Both the position numbers and the translations under genes were made by a program. The notes beneath the pieces were generated by a model. That model saw nothing but the letters and a program-made list of their open reading frames with translations, ran no database searches and was not told the origin of the DNA. Shown here piece by piece: positions 1-7,631 of a stretch of DNA of 64,000 nt. Source of the stretch: Prodigiosinella aquatilis (GTDB lineage: Bacteria; Pseudomonadota; Gammaproteobacteria; Enterobacterales; Enterobacteriaceae); assembly GCA_030388725.1 (NCBI GenBank), contig CP128857.1:4402001-4466000 (forward strand), given 5' to 3'. The stretch's first letter is position 1. Each line of letters opens with the position of its first letter.

Positions 1-92
1 TGATGGCTGGCATATCCCCCCGCATACTGACGCTTTTGCGCCATTACTGCGGGCAACGCCGACAGTTGTAAGGTCACTCGGGAAAAAAACAT
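1..92 (-). CDS. casE: Type I-E Cascade endoribonuclease CasE/Cas6e, N-terminal fragment
   Basis: The gene is cut by the window edge; the first 30 codons are visible, beginning MFFSRVTLQLSALPAVMAQK and reaching GGYASH. Known family members start with a short beta strand of the type M(Y/F)LS(R/K)V and then an H(Q)xLW motif, which fits. Cas6e cuts pre-crRNA at the base of the repeat hairpin and stays bound to the crRNA 3' end in Cascade. The ATG overlaps the casD stop as TGATG, as expected for the last effector gene of a translationally coupled I-E operon. The catalytic residues are outside the window. The assignment rests on position and the N-terminus. Confidence 0.85.
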   Translation of the reverse strand, partial: MFFSRVTLQLSALPAVMAQKRQYAGGYASH

Positions 93-826
93 CACTTTCC
101 CCCTCTCCAGGTGCCGCTGTACTGCCTGCGAGTTGTAAACTGCCAACGCCTGCGACTAAGCGGCTGGTCGCCACGCAGAACACGAGATAGCACCGGCATA
201 CCGCTGTCAGCATCCTGTTCCCAATAGCAAAGGCCGGTAGGGTGATTGAGCCGTTGCAGGTCCTCATCGTTGAGCAACGTGGTATTACTGGCCTGCTGCC
301 AGACATCCGCCAGTGTGCCGCTAAAGAGATGGGGTGCCAGCGGCAATGCCAGAGGGCAACTTTTACGCCCCAGATAGAGCGTAAATACCGGTTCACGCAG
401 GGCATCAGCCAGTTGATGCAACGAATAAGGCTCGTCAGGCGTTTCACTGACCGCGATATGGTAATACGCATCGCAACGATACTCGCGGGTGGTCAGCATC
501 GTTTCCAGTGATTGCCCAGCGTCCGGCAACAACTCGTCCCGACGGGTTCGGCGGATACGTTTACGATCTTCCTTTGGCATCTGTACCGTATGATAATCAC
601 GCAACCAACCTTCACAACCAGATAAGGGCCGAACAGCAAAACGGTAATGCTGATTAAACTGCACCAGACGCTCCTCTTCATCACGTCGAATACCCAATGC
701 GGCGGCCAGCAACCCCAACAGTGCGGAACGGCTGGGGATAGGTGAAGTATGTCGCACTTCCCCCACCGCCGGTTCACCCCATGACACCAGCGGTGCGTAG
801 AGCTGAAATACCAGATAGTGAGTCAT
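92..826 (-). CDS. casD: Type I-E Cascade subunit CasD/Cas5e
   Basis: A 244-aa Cas5-family RAMP protein that binds the 5' handle of the crRNA and links Cas8e to the Cas7 backbone. The N-terminus (YLVFQLYAPLVSWGEPAVGE) followed by RHTSPIPSRSALLGLLAAALG is the standard Cas5 opening with its P-S-R-S-A-L-L-G-L helix. The length is close to the usual 225-250. It lies 11 bp after casC and overlaps casE by 3 bases, so it is translated within the operon. Nothing is missing or frameshifted. Confidence 0.95.
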   Translation of the reverse strand: MTHYLVFQLYAPLVSWGEPAVGEVRHTSPIPSRSALLGLLAAALGIRRDEEERLVQFNQHYRFAVRPLSGCEGWLRDYHTVQMPKEDRKRIRRTRRDELLPDAGQSLETMLTTREYRCDAYYHIAVSETPDEPYSLHQLADALREPVFTLYLGRKSCPLALPLAPHLFSGTLADVWQQASNTTLLNDEDLQRLNHPTGLCYWEQDADSGMPVLSRVLRGDQPLSRRRWQFTTRRQYSGTWRGGK

Positions 827-837
827 CTGTCTCTCCC

Positions 838-1896
838 TTACTGCGCAATAAAGTCCATCAGTTCAGCCAGGCTACCAGTGCCGGATTCCACGTTCATCAC
901 CGTCTGCTCCAGGCTACCGGCCCCATAGGCGCGATCAAATTTCGCCTTCTGATTTTCCAGTACCGTAATAGCATCAACCAGTTGGTTCTGGCTACGGATC
1001 GGTGTGAAGTACGCCACTGATAGCGCCCGTGGTTGCTGTGTACCTCGTTCCGCTAGCGCATAAGAGGCATAGGCACGGGAGGCGAAGCTGTTCTGCTTAC
1101 CTGTGGGAGAAACCGTCAACGCCGTTTCCACCAATGCCCGTAAAGTCCGCTGTAGAAGCGCATCGTCATTGCCGAGATTTGCCAGCAGTAGATCACGATT
1201 GATACAGATGTATTGATAGAACAGCGACGAGGCAAAACCCTGTTCGCCCATATGACCCGAACCGGCATCTTCATCATTATTGAGGTCGTCCACGGCAGTA
1301 AAGAAATCATCCTCCACCGTAACGGCACTGACGCCGAGCGCATGCGCCACCTGACACGCGGCTTCAATATTGAATGCCGGGCTGGAGGCCAGCATCCGCC
1401 CAAATAAAGCGATATCCGCACTGGCGATATCTTTACGCAACAATTTAAGTTCTTCAGCGGTAGGCTCGCGGTTCTCCGCAACCAACGTGTTCACCAGCGC
1501 ATCCACCAGCGCCCGTTCCCGCACACTGACATGAGCCAACTGTTCAATGTCATACTTCTCCAGTGGGTTTTTACTCTCTTTCTCTTCTTTTTTAGCTTTA
1601 CCAAACTGGGCTGCCATACCAAGTGCCGCTTTATCGGCCAGTTTTGCCGCCATCCCACCCGCAATCAGCGCTTTATACACTTCCTGCCCCAAACGACGAG
1701 TACGTTGGCCAATATGTCCGGTCAATGCGGATTCAAACACTTCAGACGTTCGCCAGGCGCGCTTCAGGCTTTGGGAAGAGACGCGTAAGCGTTCTACTCC
1801 CCCCACGATAGCTGTTTTGGGGCGTCCGGCGTCGTCACGGTTCAGGTTGGCGGGCGCATAAGCGGTTAAGAAATGGAGCTGGATAAAAGTGGTCAT
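838..1896 (-). CDS. casC: Type I-E Cascade backbone subunit CasC/Cas7e
   Basis: A 352-aa Cas7/CT1975-type protein (E. coli CasC is 363 aa). Six copies normally form the crRNA-binding filament and flip out every sixth guide base. The N-terminus FIQLHFLTAYAPANLNRDD and the following GGVERLRVSSQSLKRAWR are hallmark segments. A charged Lys/Glu stretch near residues 100-115 is typical of the variable region. casB ends 2 bp upstream and casD starts 11 bp downstream. This is one polycistronic effector operon on the minus strand. Confidence 0.96.
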   Translation of the reverse strand: MTTFIQLHFLTAYAPANLNRDDAGRPKTAIVGGVERLRVSSQSLKRAWRTSEVFESALTGHIGQRTRRLGQEVYKALIAGGMAAKLADKAALGMAAQFGKAKKEEKESKNPLEKYDIEQLAHVSVRERALVDALVNTLVAENREPTAEELKLLRKDIASADIALFGRMLASSPAFNIEAACQVAHALGVSAVTVEDDFFTAVDDLNNDEDAGSGHMGEQGFASSLFYQYICINRDLLLANLGNDDALLQRTLRALVETALTVSPTGKQNSFASRAYASYALAERGTQQPRALSVAYFTPIRSQNQLVDAITVLENQKAKFDRAYGAGSLEQTVMNVESGTGSLAELMDFIAQ

Positions 1897-1898
1897 GA

Positions 1899-2522
1899 TT
1901 ATTCCTTATCTGAAATCGCGGCTGTCGTTTCGTCTATTACGGAAGTTTGTGTTGCCTGGCCGTATTCGCAGGCCCAGCGCACTGCATTGCGTTTAAAAGG
2001 ATCGATGCCGGGGACTTCGTTATGCTGTCGCGCCTGCCACTCCGCCATCCACAGGAAAATTCCATCCGCCAGTGAGGGCAGATTCACACCTTTCTCACCA
2101 CGAATTTTCACTGCACGGATCAGCAAACGACAGAACTCTTCTGGTGAGGTGGCACGCTGTAAACGTTCAAAACGCAGCGTTGATAAGTAAGTACGATCCG
2201 TCCCTTTAATTTTTTCCCCTAACTGAGCGGCAAAACTTTTCTCACGGTTATTACCTTCCGCATGGGCGGCCACGGCAGTAAACACCGCCAGCGCCAGCAG
2301 ACGGGTTTCACTGCCACCCAGTAAGTCCGGCAGCATATTGGCCAGACGGCGGAAACCAGCACAGGTCAGCGCGCCGTAAGGCGGCAGTGTGCGCCGCAAT
2401 TCTGCCCGCTCGGCGCGACCATTGTGGCTTTCGTTATGGCGGTTTTGCAGATTATCGAACCACGTATTGATACGGGTCGCCATCAGGTTTTTCACCATCA
2501 GCAGTGTTGCGGTATTACCCAT
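1899..2522 (-). CDS. casB: Type I-E Cascade small subunit CasB/Cse2
   Basis: A 207-aa basic, helix-rich protein that matches the small subunit by position between casA and casC and by composition (many Arg, with segments such as ERAELRRTLPPYGA and FRRLANMLPDLL). Cse2 forms a dimer along the belly of Cascade and stabilises the displaced DNA strand. It is longer than E. coli CasB (160 aa), as in several other I-E lineages. The start overlaps the casA stop by 8 bases, which suggests coupled translation. Sequence conservation is low in this family, so the call leans partly on synteny. Confidence 0.9.
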   Translation of the reverse strand: MGNTATLLMVKNLMATRINTWFDNLQNRHNESHNGRAERAELRRTLPPYGALTCAGFRRLANMLPDLLGGSETRLLALAVFTAVAAHAEGNNREKSFAAQLGEKIKGTDRTYLSTLRFERLQRATSPEEFCRLLIRAVKIRGEKGVNLPSLADGIFLWMAEWQARQHNEVPGIDPFKRNAVRWACEYGQATQTSVIDETTAAISDKE

Positions 2523-4056
2523 TCTGAGCCTCCATGTTTTCTGGCTGCATTTGCTTAATCAGTTTGGCAATTTTTTGACTGTAAAAGAATTTCACCATTT
2601 TGTTGCGTGCGCCTACTGCCCGCAGTAAATCGCCGTGTTGATCCGGGTTGCCAAAGGTAAGACGGTCATAGGTGCCGAGCAGATAGAGATACAGCGCGTG
2701 CTGCCACTGTCTGAGCGCTTCCGCTGCCGGTTGACCGTTAACCAGATTCTGATACAGCCGGACAAAAAACTGCTCGGTTTCCTGCCAGAAGGCCACATCA
2801 ATAAAGCTGAAATCTCCCCCCACATCTTTCGGGCGATCAAACCAGGCCTCTTTTACCGACTGACGCAATAGCGTCTGCGTATCGGTTGCCAGCTCAATCG
2901 CCAACGCCAGATAATCTCGGATTTCCGGGCTAGCCCCCTCCAGTAAGGGAACATGGTGCTCATACCAACAACGGGCTTTCATATTGTCCATATCGTAGCC
3001 AAAACACCACAGCCCGACTTTTCTGCGCAAACATTTGTAACCGTGATTTTTCTGCACCACTCTGGCCGGGATCGTGACGTTATTACGATCTTCATTGCCC
3101 AGCACCACGCCCAGCCAGTCGCGGTACACCAGCCCTCCCGGCTGACCCTTCACGGACAGCAGCAATCCATCTTTTAGCGATTGGCGGTACGGCGTTAGCG
3201 GGTGCTGCCAACTGTCGTACTGAACACCGTAATTTTTTGTACGGTAGTGGGTCAGTAACGACGCTGACACCGTGCCACACAGATCGCACTTCCCAGCCTG
3301 TGACTGGCTGAAATCGATTTCAATGCGCCGAGGCATTCCCCAGTACGCCTGTAGCTCATCGGCGTTTTCCGGCGTCACTTTGTCTTTATCCCCTTCACTG
3401 GTGTGGGTCGCAGCCAACCACGGGAATACCGCTGACGAGCAACCGGAACAGGGGATCACCGTTTGTGTCATCACATTCATCCACAGTTTGCGCCACAGAG
3501 GCTGATGGTTATCCGTCGGCATCAGCAGCGTGGTGATCGGCCCACCACCGCGCATCCCGGTACGATGCCCCACACCGCCGGAGGGAGAATTAGTTTGTAA
3601 GGTATAGAGCGCCATCGCGGCGCAATGTGGGCAAATGGCCTTGACTGTGCCACGCTTGATGAAATGGTCTTTATTTAGCTTGAGAGTATTACCGCCGGGA
3701 GCCTCAATCAGCAGGCCGGAGATCGGCATTGGATCGCTGTCGAGTGAGGAGAAATCCTGTAAAAATGCCGGTTTTTGCGGCCCAAACTGCATGGCGGGTG
3801 CCAACGAAATTAACGCCGCCAGCCAACCCTCTCCCAGCCCGTTATCCCACACCTCCTGCCACGCTTCTTCATCTTCCGGTGAATAGGCAGTTTGCAGCAG
3901 GCCAATCAGCAACTGATAGGCCGCACCCTGAAAATCCGCACGCGGCCAGTCAAGATCAATCACCTGATCGTCAGTTAACTGTCGGGGAGAAATCTGGTCC
4001 TGACGCCCATCAGCGCGGATAACCGGTAACCACGGCGCTTCAATCAATGAAAACAT
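2515..4056 (-). CDS. casA: Type I-E Cascade large subunit CasA/Cas8e (Cse1)
   Basis: A 513-aa Cse1-family large subunit that reads the PAM and recruits Cas3. Cys pairs lie at 142-145 (CPHC), 203-206 (CSGC) and 257-260 (CDLC); Cse1 proteins carry a zinc-binding Cys cluster here. A Gly-rich loop at about 160-174 (GGVGHRTGMRGGG) is in the place of the PAM-sensing loop. The start has a good ribosome site (GAGGAGATAGATCC then ATG). The gene follows a long 5' region with a predicted promoter at 4391-4419 and a small ORF. It is the first gene of the Cascade operon and lies 537 bp from cas3. Confidence 0.96.
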   Translation of the reverse strand: MFSLIEAPWLPVIRADGRQDQISPRQLTDDQVIDLDWPRADFQGAAYQLLIGLLQTAYSPEDEEAWQEVWDNGLGEGWLAALISLAPAMQFGPQKPAFLQDFSSLDSDPMPISGLLIEAPGGNTLKLNKDHFIKRGTVKAICPHCAAMALYTLQTNSPSGGVGHRTGMRGGGPITTLLMPTDNHQPLWRKLWMNVMTQTVIPCSGCSSAVFPWLAATHTSEGDKDKVTPENADELQAYWGMPRRIEIDFSQSQAGKCDLCGTVSASLLTHYRTKNYGVQYDSWQHPLTPYRQSLKDGLLLSVKGQPGGLVYRDWLGVVLGNEDRNNVTIPARVVQKNHGYKCLRRKVGLWCFGYDMDNMKARCWYEHHVPLLEGASPEIRDYLALAIELATDTQTLLRQSVKEAWFDRPKDVGGDFSFIDVAFWQETEQFFVRLYQNLVNGQPAAEALRQWQHALYLYLLGTYDRLTFGNPDQHGDLLRAVGARNKMVKFFYSQKIAKLIKQMQPENMEAQNG

Positions 4057-4103
4057 GGATCTATCTCCTCAGTTACGCCTCATCCGTAAGGCAGGATTAA
4101 GAC

Positions 4104-4253
4104 TTATTTTTGTTTTCTACACAGGCGTTGCCAGAAGTTTTGCCTGCATTCTGTTTTTAACGGCACGACCATAGCATTGGAGCTATTCACTTTTTTGTCA
4201 TCAAAACCACGATAAAAATTAAACTTTATGGTTATTGGCACTAAAAAAATCAT
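4104..4253 (-). CDS. Small ORF in the casA leader, unknown function
   Basis: A 49-codon ORF starts ATG at 4253, preceded by AAGGA with 8-base spacing (AAGGAAACACCAA). It begins hydrophobic (MIFLVPITIKF) and ends basic (CRQNFWQRLCRKQK). The frame stays open upstream to 4361, but that start has no ribosome site. It lies between the predicted cas promoter and casA, on the casA strand, and ends 47 bp before casA. I do not recognise it. It could be a leader peptide, the toxin-like partner of the nearby crRNA-like element, or chance. Confidence 0.35.
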   Translation of the reverse strand: MIFLVPITIKFNFYRGFDDKKVNSSNAMVVPLKTECRQNFWQRLCRKQK

Positions 4254-4390
4254 TTGGTGTTTCCTTATTTTTAATTTGTGGAAGACAGAACACACCATTA
4301 AGATGACAGAGCGACCCGACTCATAAACTGTGTGTTCTGTTACTAAAGGGGTAAACCACACCGTCTATGGGTCAACCACCACTAAGATTA

Positions 4391-4419
4391 ATTATAGAAA
4401 CACCAAGACGAAAAGTAAA
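4391..4419 (-). promoter_or_regulatory. Predicted promoter of the casA operon
   Basis: On the minus strand there is a consensus -10 TATAAT at 4396-4391 and a -35 TTTACT (4 of 6) at 4419-4414, with 17-bp spacing. Initiation near 4384 would give a leader of about 330 nt before casA. The bases just upstream of the -35 form the PAM and protospacer-like site described separately. Confidence 0.6.
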
Positions 4420-4442
4420 AGTATATTAGTAATATATAAATA
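4419..4442 (+). promoter_or_regulatory. Protospacer-like site with AAG PAM abutting the cas promoter
   Basis: AAG (a functional I-E PAM) at 4419-4421 is followed by 21 bases that match the mini-array guide (4527-4547) at 16 of 21 positions. Guide positions 1-5 and 7-10 are identical. The mismatches are at positions 6, 11, 12, 18 and 21; positions 6, 12 and 18 are the bases Cascade flips out and does not read. The PAM overlaps the last base of the predicted -35 box, so bound Cascade would block the casA promoter. The AT-rich context raises the chance of coincidence. Confidence 0.55.
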
Positions 4443-4459
4443 AATCCTTAAAATTAAAT

Positions 4460-4487
4460 TTTACCTTCTTCCACATACAGGTAAAAT
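4460..4487 (+). promoter_or_regulatory. Candidate promoter for the crRNA-like RNA
   Basis: TTTACC at 4460-4465 and TAAAAT at 4482-4487 (4 of 6 and 5 of 6 matches) are spaced by 16 bp. Transcription would start near 4494, just before the first degenerate repeat. The region is AT-rich, so chance matches are common. Confidence 0.4.
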
Positions 4488-4497
4488 CATAAAGCAA

Positions 4498-4573
4498 TGG
4501 TTCCTCACATCAGTGAGGATAAACCGTATATCAGTATGATATATATGACGTTCCCCGCACTAGCGGGGATAAG
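4498..4573 (+). CRISPR. Degenerate two-repeat type I-E mini-array between cas3 and casA
   Basis: Repeat 1 (4498-4526) keeps TTCC, a 6-bp stem CCTCAC/GTGAGG and the handle ATAAACCG. Repeat 2 has GTTCCCCGCACTAGCGGGG followed by ATAAG and then diverges. The spacer is 21 nt instead of the usual 32. The two stems differ at two pairs, both compensated. Repeat-to-repeat distance is 50 bp instead of 61. It is not an ordinary array, since there is only one short spacer and both repeats deviate. Confidence 0.7.
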
Positions 4574-4589
4574 CCCCGCACTAGCGGGG
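4553..4589. repeat. Tandem copy of a 16-bp palindromic hairpin
   Basis: CCCCGCACTAGCGGGG occurs at 4553-4568 and again at 4574-4589, 5 bp apart. The first is the stem of repeat 2. The second sits 5 bp past the cas3 stop and, read on the plus strand, is followed by a T-rich tract (ACCTTAATTCTTTG), so it may serve as a weak terminator. Confidence 0.75.
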
Positions 4590-4593
4590 CACC

Positions 4594-7350
4594 TTAATTC
4601 TTTGTCTCCGGGACGGTCAGCCCCGTTTCCTGACGGTAAAACGTAGGTGTCTCGCCCGGCGTCAGCAGCAATACCTGCGCCGTCGGGCGGTGCAAACATT
4701 GGCGAAACCGTCCCAATCGTTCGTCCCGCAATACCGGCAGTGCTTTTTCATGCCTCTGCCACCAGCTTTCCCGCACCGATAAACGACTTTTATCCCAGCC
4801 GAATTCACCGGCTCCGGCATAAGGTTGCGGAAGTTCATTGTCAGTGGCTGACTGCCAGGCCAGATAAACGTCGATAGAAGCCGCACCCAGCCGGGTAAAG
4901 ATATCGACCTCTTCTCCCCACCCGCGATCACTGGAGGTGATGGAATACCCTTGCGCCATAGTGAGTGACGACTGTTTAGCGACTGAACGCTGGCTGTAGG
5001 TGTTACCCAGCACCTGATTGGCGATATCCTGCAATGCGACAGGCGCAGGGATCTGCTCCTCATAGACGCTTTCGATCAGCATGCGGGCATCTTCCGGCAT
5101 ATGAACAGCGCCGCTATCACGTAACACCGCCTGTGTCCGCCACAGCACCGCCTGGTCGGGATAGACAAAACCACTGTGGCGTAACTCACTGCCCAGCCAG
5201 GAAGCCTCCGCCTCAGGTTGCCATTCCGGTGCCAGAATATGTAGAGTGGCGGCCGGACGTTCATCGTGCTGCGGTTCAGCGTCCAGGTTGGTTTTACAAT
5301 GGCCATCTAGCGCACGGATATGGCGCTGTAACCGTCCGGCACGTTGAATCAGTAAATCCACCGGCGCCAGATCGCTTATCATCACGTCCACGTCGATATC
5401 CAACGACTGTTCTACTACCTGCGTGGCGATCAGCACCTTGCCGCACCGTTGCGGCGCCTGGTCGGATTTACCAAACCACGCCAACGCCTGTTGCTCAATC
5501 TCCATGCGATCACAAAATGCAAAACGACTATGAAACAACAGTAGATTTTCTTGCGGTAGCCACGGGCTTTGACGTAATTGCTGATACACCGCTATCGCAT
5601 CATCCACAGTATTGCGGATCCAGCAAATACACTGCCCGGCCTCCAGCGCCTGGCGAATAATGTCGATCCCTTGCTCCCGTTGCGTTAGCCAGTGGATCTG
5701 TACCGAGCGTTGTACTTCCGGACGGGTCGCCAGCGGCAACTCGGTCAAATGTTGTTGTGTCAGGTGGGTAAACCACGGGTATCCGGCGTCCTCCTCAGGA
5801 TGAAGTGGTATCGCTAGCGCGTTCATCCCTTGATGAAAAGCCTGCAACAACCGTTCACGTTGGGAGGAAGATAACGTGGCGGTGAGAATAACCGCACTGC
5901 CGCCCTGTCGGGCATGAAACGCCAGCAGGTTTTCCAGAATCTTGCTCATATAGGCGTCATAGGCGTGAACTTCATCCAGAAGCAGAATTTTGTTGCATAA
6001 CCCCAGCAAGCGGAGTGATTGATGCCGGTAAGGCATCACCGCCATTAACGCCTGATCAAGCGTTCCAACCCCAACATCCGCCAACAGCGCCTTTTTACGC
6101 GAGTCAGCGAACCAATTGTTGCAGGCTGCACTGGCGCTGGATTCACTCTGATCATACTGTGCCTGTCCGCGGTTATCTTCGGACCATAATGACTGACGGA
6201 ACGCGGTTACCATCTCGCGCGCGCCGTGTGCCAGCATCAGTGAAGGTTGATGTTCCTCCACGTACAGTGCCCGATAAGCCCGCGACAAACGCTGGTACAT
6301 CGCATTGGCGGTGGCCATCGTCGGCAACCCGACATAAATCCCCTGCCCTTTTTGCTGGCTCATCAAGCGATGAGCCAGAATCATCGCCGCTTCAGTTTTG
6401 CCTGCGCCGGTCACATCTTCCAGAATAAACAACTGCGGGCCGGGTGCGGTGATATCCACCGCCAGCGCCTGTTGTTGCAATGGCGTGGGCTGCTGGATAA
6501 ACGGGAATAGTCCGCTAATGCCTTGAAACGGTTTCACAACGGGTGCTGATGGCAACCGGCCCACCGCAATCTTGGCCTGAGGTAACGCGTGCTGATGCCA
6601 ATACCCCACCAACGATATCGGTTCTGCCCGATAGGGGAAGTCGTCCTGATGAGAACCCAGCCAGTCCGCCAGCACCACGATACCCGCCAGAGACCAACTG
6701 TGTTGAATCAACTGTTGTCGCCAGTTTTTATCGGCAAATTGTGAGGGGAACGCGGTTAAGGAGGGAAAAACACGGTGCAGCTCAGTCAGATAATCCTGCG
6801 CGGCTTGATAATCATCAGCATGAAACGCCGGACTCAGACTGTCCTTATGGAGCGGCGGTTTACCATGATGTCCGCACACCAATCGCATCCATATCTCAAT
6901 TGATCTCTCCATTTTTTCAGGTACCGTAGCGTGTGGCAACCAGGTGGGATCAGCCTGCCAGCGATCATAAAGCACCTCATTCCACAACCAGAAACCCAGC
7001 GAATCGTGGCGCTCCAGATAAGCCTTACCGGCAGGTTTGACTAGCGGTGAATCAGGACAGGAATAGAGTTGCTGGAAGCCTCTGGCAAATTTACCGATAT
7101 CATGCCAGGCCAGAAACCAGGCCAGCCACAACGCAGCCGCATTCCCGGTTAACCCAAGCGACTGCATAATATCCTGCGCCTGAAAGCGATTCTGCTTCAC
7201 CAGCCAATACCCACAAGCTGCCACATCCAGGCAGTGATAAGGCAGCAGATGATATTCATCATCGGTATTATGACCAGAAGGGCGGTTCGCTTTCCCCCAA
7301 TAAAGGTAGTAGAGGGGAACGGACCCATTTTTATTATTTTCCATCATCAT
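4594..7350 (-). CDS. cas3: CRISPR-associated helicase-nuclease Cas3 (type I-E)
   Basis: A 918-aa single-chain Cas3 that degrades target DNA after Cascade binding. The N-terminal HD nuclease shows HDIGK at 83-87, HHGKPP at 161-166 and LADWLGS at 228-234. The SF2 helicase shows Walker A TGAGKT at 314-319, DEVH at 459-462, the TATLSS motif near 490 and an arginine-finger motif QRAGRLQRH. The C-terminal accessory domain follows. The length matches E. coli Cas3 (888) well and nothing is broken. The start is one of three consecutive ATGs (7350, 7347, 7344) without a strong ribosome site. It lies on the same strand as casA but is separated by 537 bp, so it is probably transcribed from its own promoter. 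Confidence 0.97.
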   Translation of the reverse strand: MMMENNKNGSVPLYYLYWGKANRPSGHNTDDEYHLLPYHCLDVAACGYWLVKQNRFQAQDIMQSLGLTGNAAALWLAWFLAWHDIGKFARGFQQLYSCPDSPLVKPAGKAYLERHDSLGFWLWNEVLYDRWQADPTWLPHATVPEKMERSIEIWMRLVCGHHGKPPLHKDSLSPAFHADDYQAAQDYLTELHRVFPSLTAFPSQFADKNWRQQLIQHSWSLAGIVVLADWLGSHQDDFPYRAEPISLVGYWHQHALPQAKIAVGRLPSAPVVKPFQGISGLFPFIQQPTPLQQQALAVDITAPGPQLFILEDVTGAGKTEAAMILAHRLMSQQKGQGIYVGLPTMATANAMYQRLSRAYRALYVEEHQPSLMLAHGAREMVTAFRQSLWSEDNRGQAQYDQSESSASAACNNWFADSRKKALLADVGVGTLDQALMAVMPYRHQSLRLLGLCNKILLLDEVHAYDAYMSKILENLLAFHARQGGSAVILTATLSSSQRERLLQAFHQGMNALAIPLHPEEDAGYPWFTHLTQQHLTELPLATRPEVQRSVQIHWLTQREQGIDIIRQALEAGQCICWIRNTVDDAIAVYQQLRQSPWLPQENLLLFHSRFAFCDRMEIEQQALAWFGKSDQAPQRCGKVLIATQVVEQSLDIDVDVMISDLAPVDLLIQRAGRLQRHIRALDGHCKTNLDAEPQHDERPAATLHILAPEWQPEAEASWLGSELRHSGFVYPDQAVLWRTQAVLRDSGAVHMPEDARMLIESVYEEQIPAPVALQDIANQVLGNTYSQRSVAKQSSLTMAQGYSITSSDRGWGEEVDIFTRLGAASIDVYLAWQSATDNELPQPYAGAGEFGWDKSRLSVRESWWQRHEKALPVLRDERLGRFRQCLHRPTAQVLLLTPGETPTFYRQETGLTVPETKN

Positions 7351-7631
7351 CGCTTATTTTTAGAATAGAGCTACAACAATAGAGAATACCGCCATAATTT
7401 ACGGATATATACCGTCATCCGTTAAGTGGCAGATGCCTTGGCTCTCCTTGCCCAGGCACTTACCTAAGTAAGCACCTGAGGACCCGCTCCGTTACTGCCT
7501 TCCTGCCACTCGCACTATTCATGGATTAGCCGATATTTATGTTTAATAAAGCCGACAAAAAAGCCCAGACATTTATTATCAGGTTAATTATATTCCTGAT
7601 AATCATCCAGGTTATTCGTTATATGAATAAT
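7351..7631. other. Intergenic region between bactofilin and cas3
   Basis: No convincing gene is seen. It would hold the cas3 promoter and the bactofilin 3' end. An imperfect inverted repeat at about 7453-7485 (CAGGCACTTAC ... AGTAAGCACCTG, with a two-base internal mismatch) could form a hairpin within a GC-rich block at 7430-7530 set in AT-rich flanks. Confidence 0.5.

Larger units (their letters stand above)
4494..4593 (+). ncRNA. Candidate CreR/CreA-like crRNA-like autoregulatory RNA
   Basis: The predicted plus-strand RNA contains a degenerate I-E repeat (4498-4526) ending in the exact 8-nt I-E handle ATAAACCG, a 21-nt guide (4527-4547), a second repeat (4548-4573 visible) with a perfect Cas6e-type hairpin, and a final GC hairpin that could terminate it. 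Processing would yield handle, short guide and hairpin. The guide resembles a PAM-flanked site at the casA promoter. Cas-regulating RNAs and CreA antitoxin RNAs of type I systems have this architecture. That this locus makes and uses such an RNA is inference. The RNA would converge on the 3' end of cas3. Confidence 0.6.

Noticed and set aside
4548..4593. Reading the hairpins only as a cas3 terminator
   Set aside because: The minus-strand side lacks a T run, and a terminator does not explain the intact ATAAACCG handle, the second repeat at 4498 or the guide-target match. A dual role remains possible.
4505..4699. 64-codon minus-strand frame across the repeats and cas3 end
   Set aside because: It overlaps cas3 in another frame and runs through palindromes; it has no ribosome site.
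1..7350. Possible decay of the CRISPR-Cas effector genes
   Set aside because: All visible cas genes are full length with intact motifs; only casE is cut, by the window edge.
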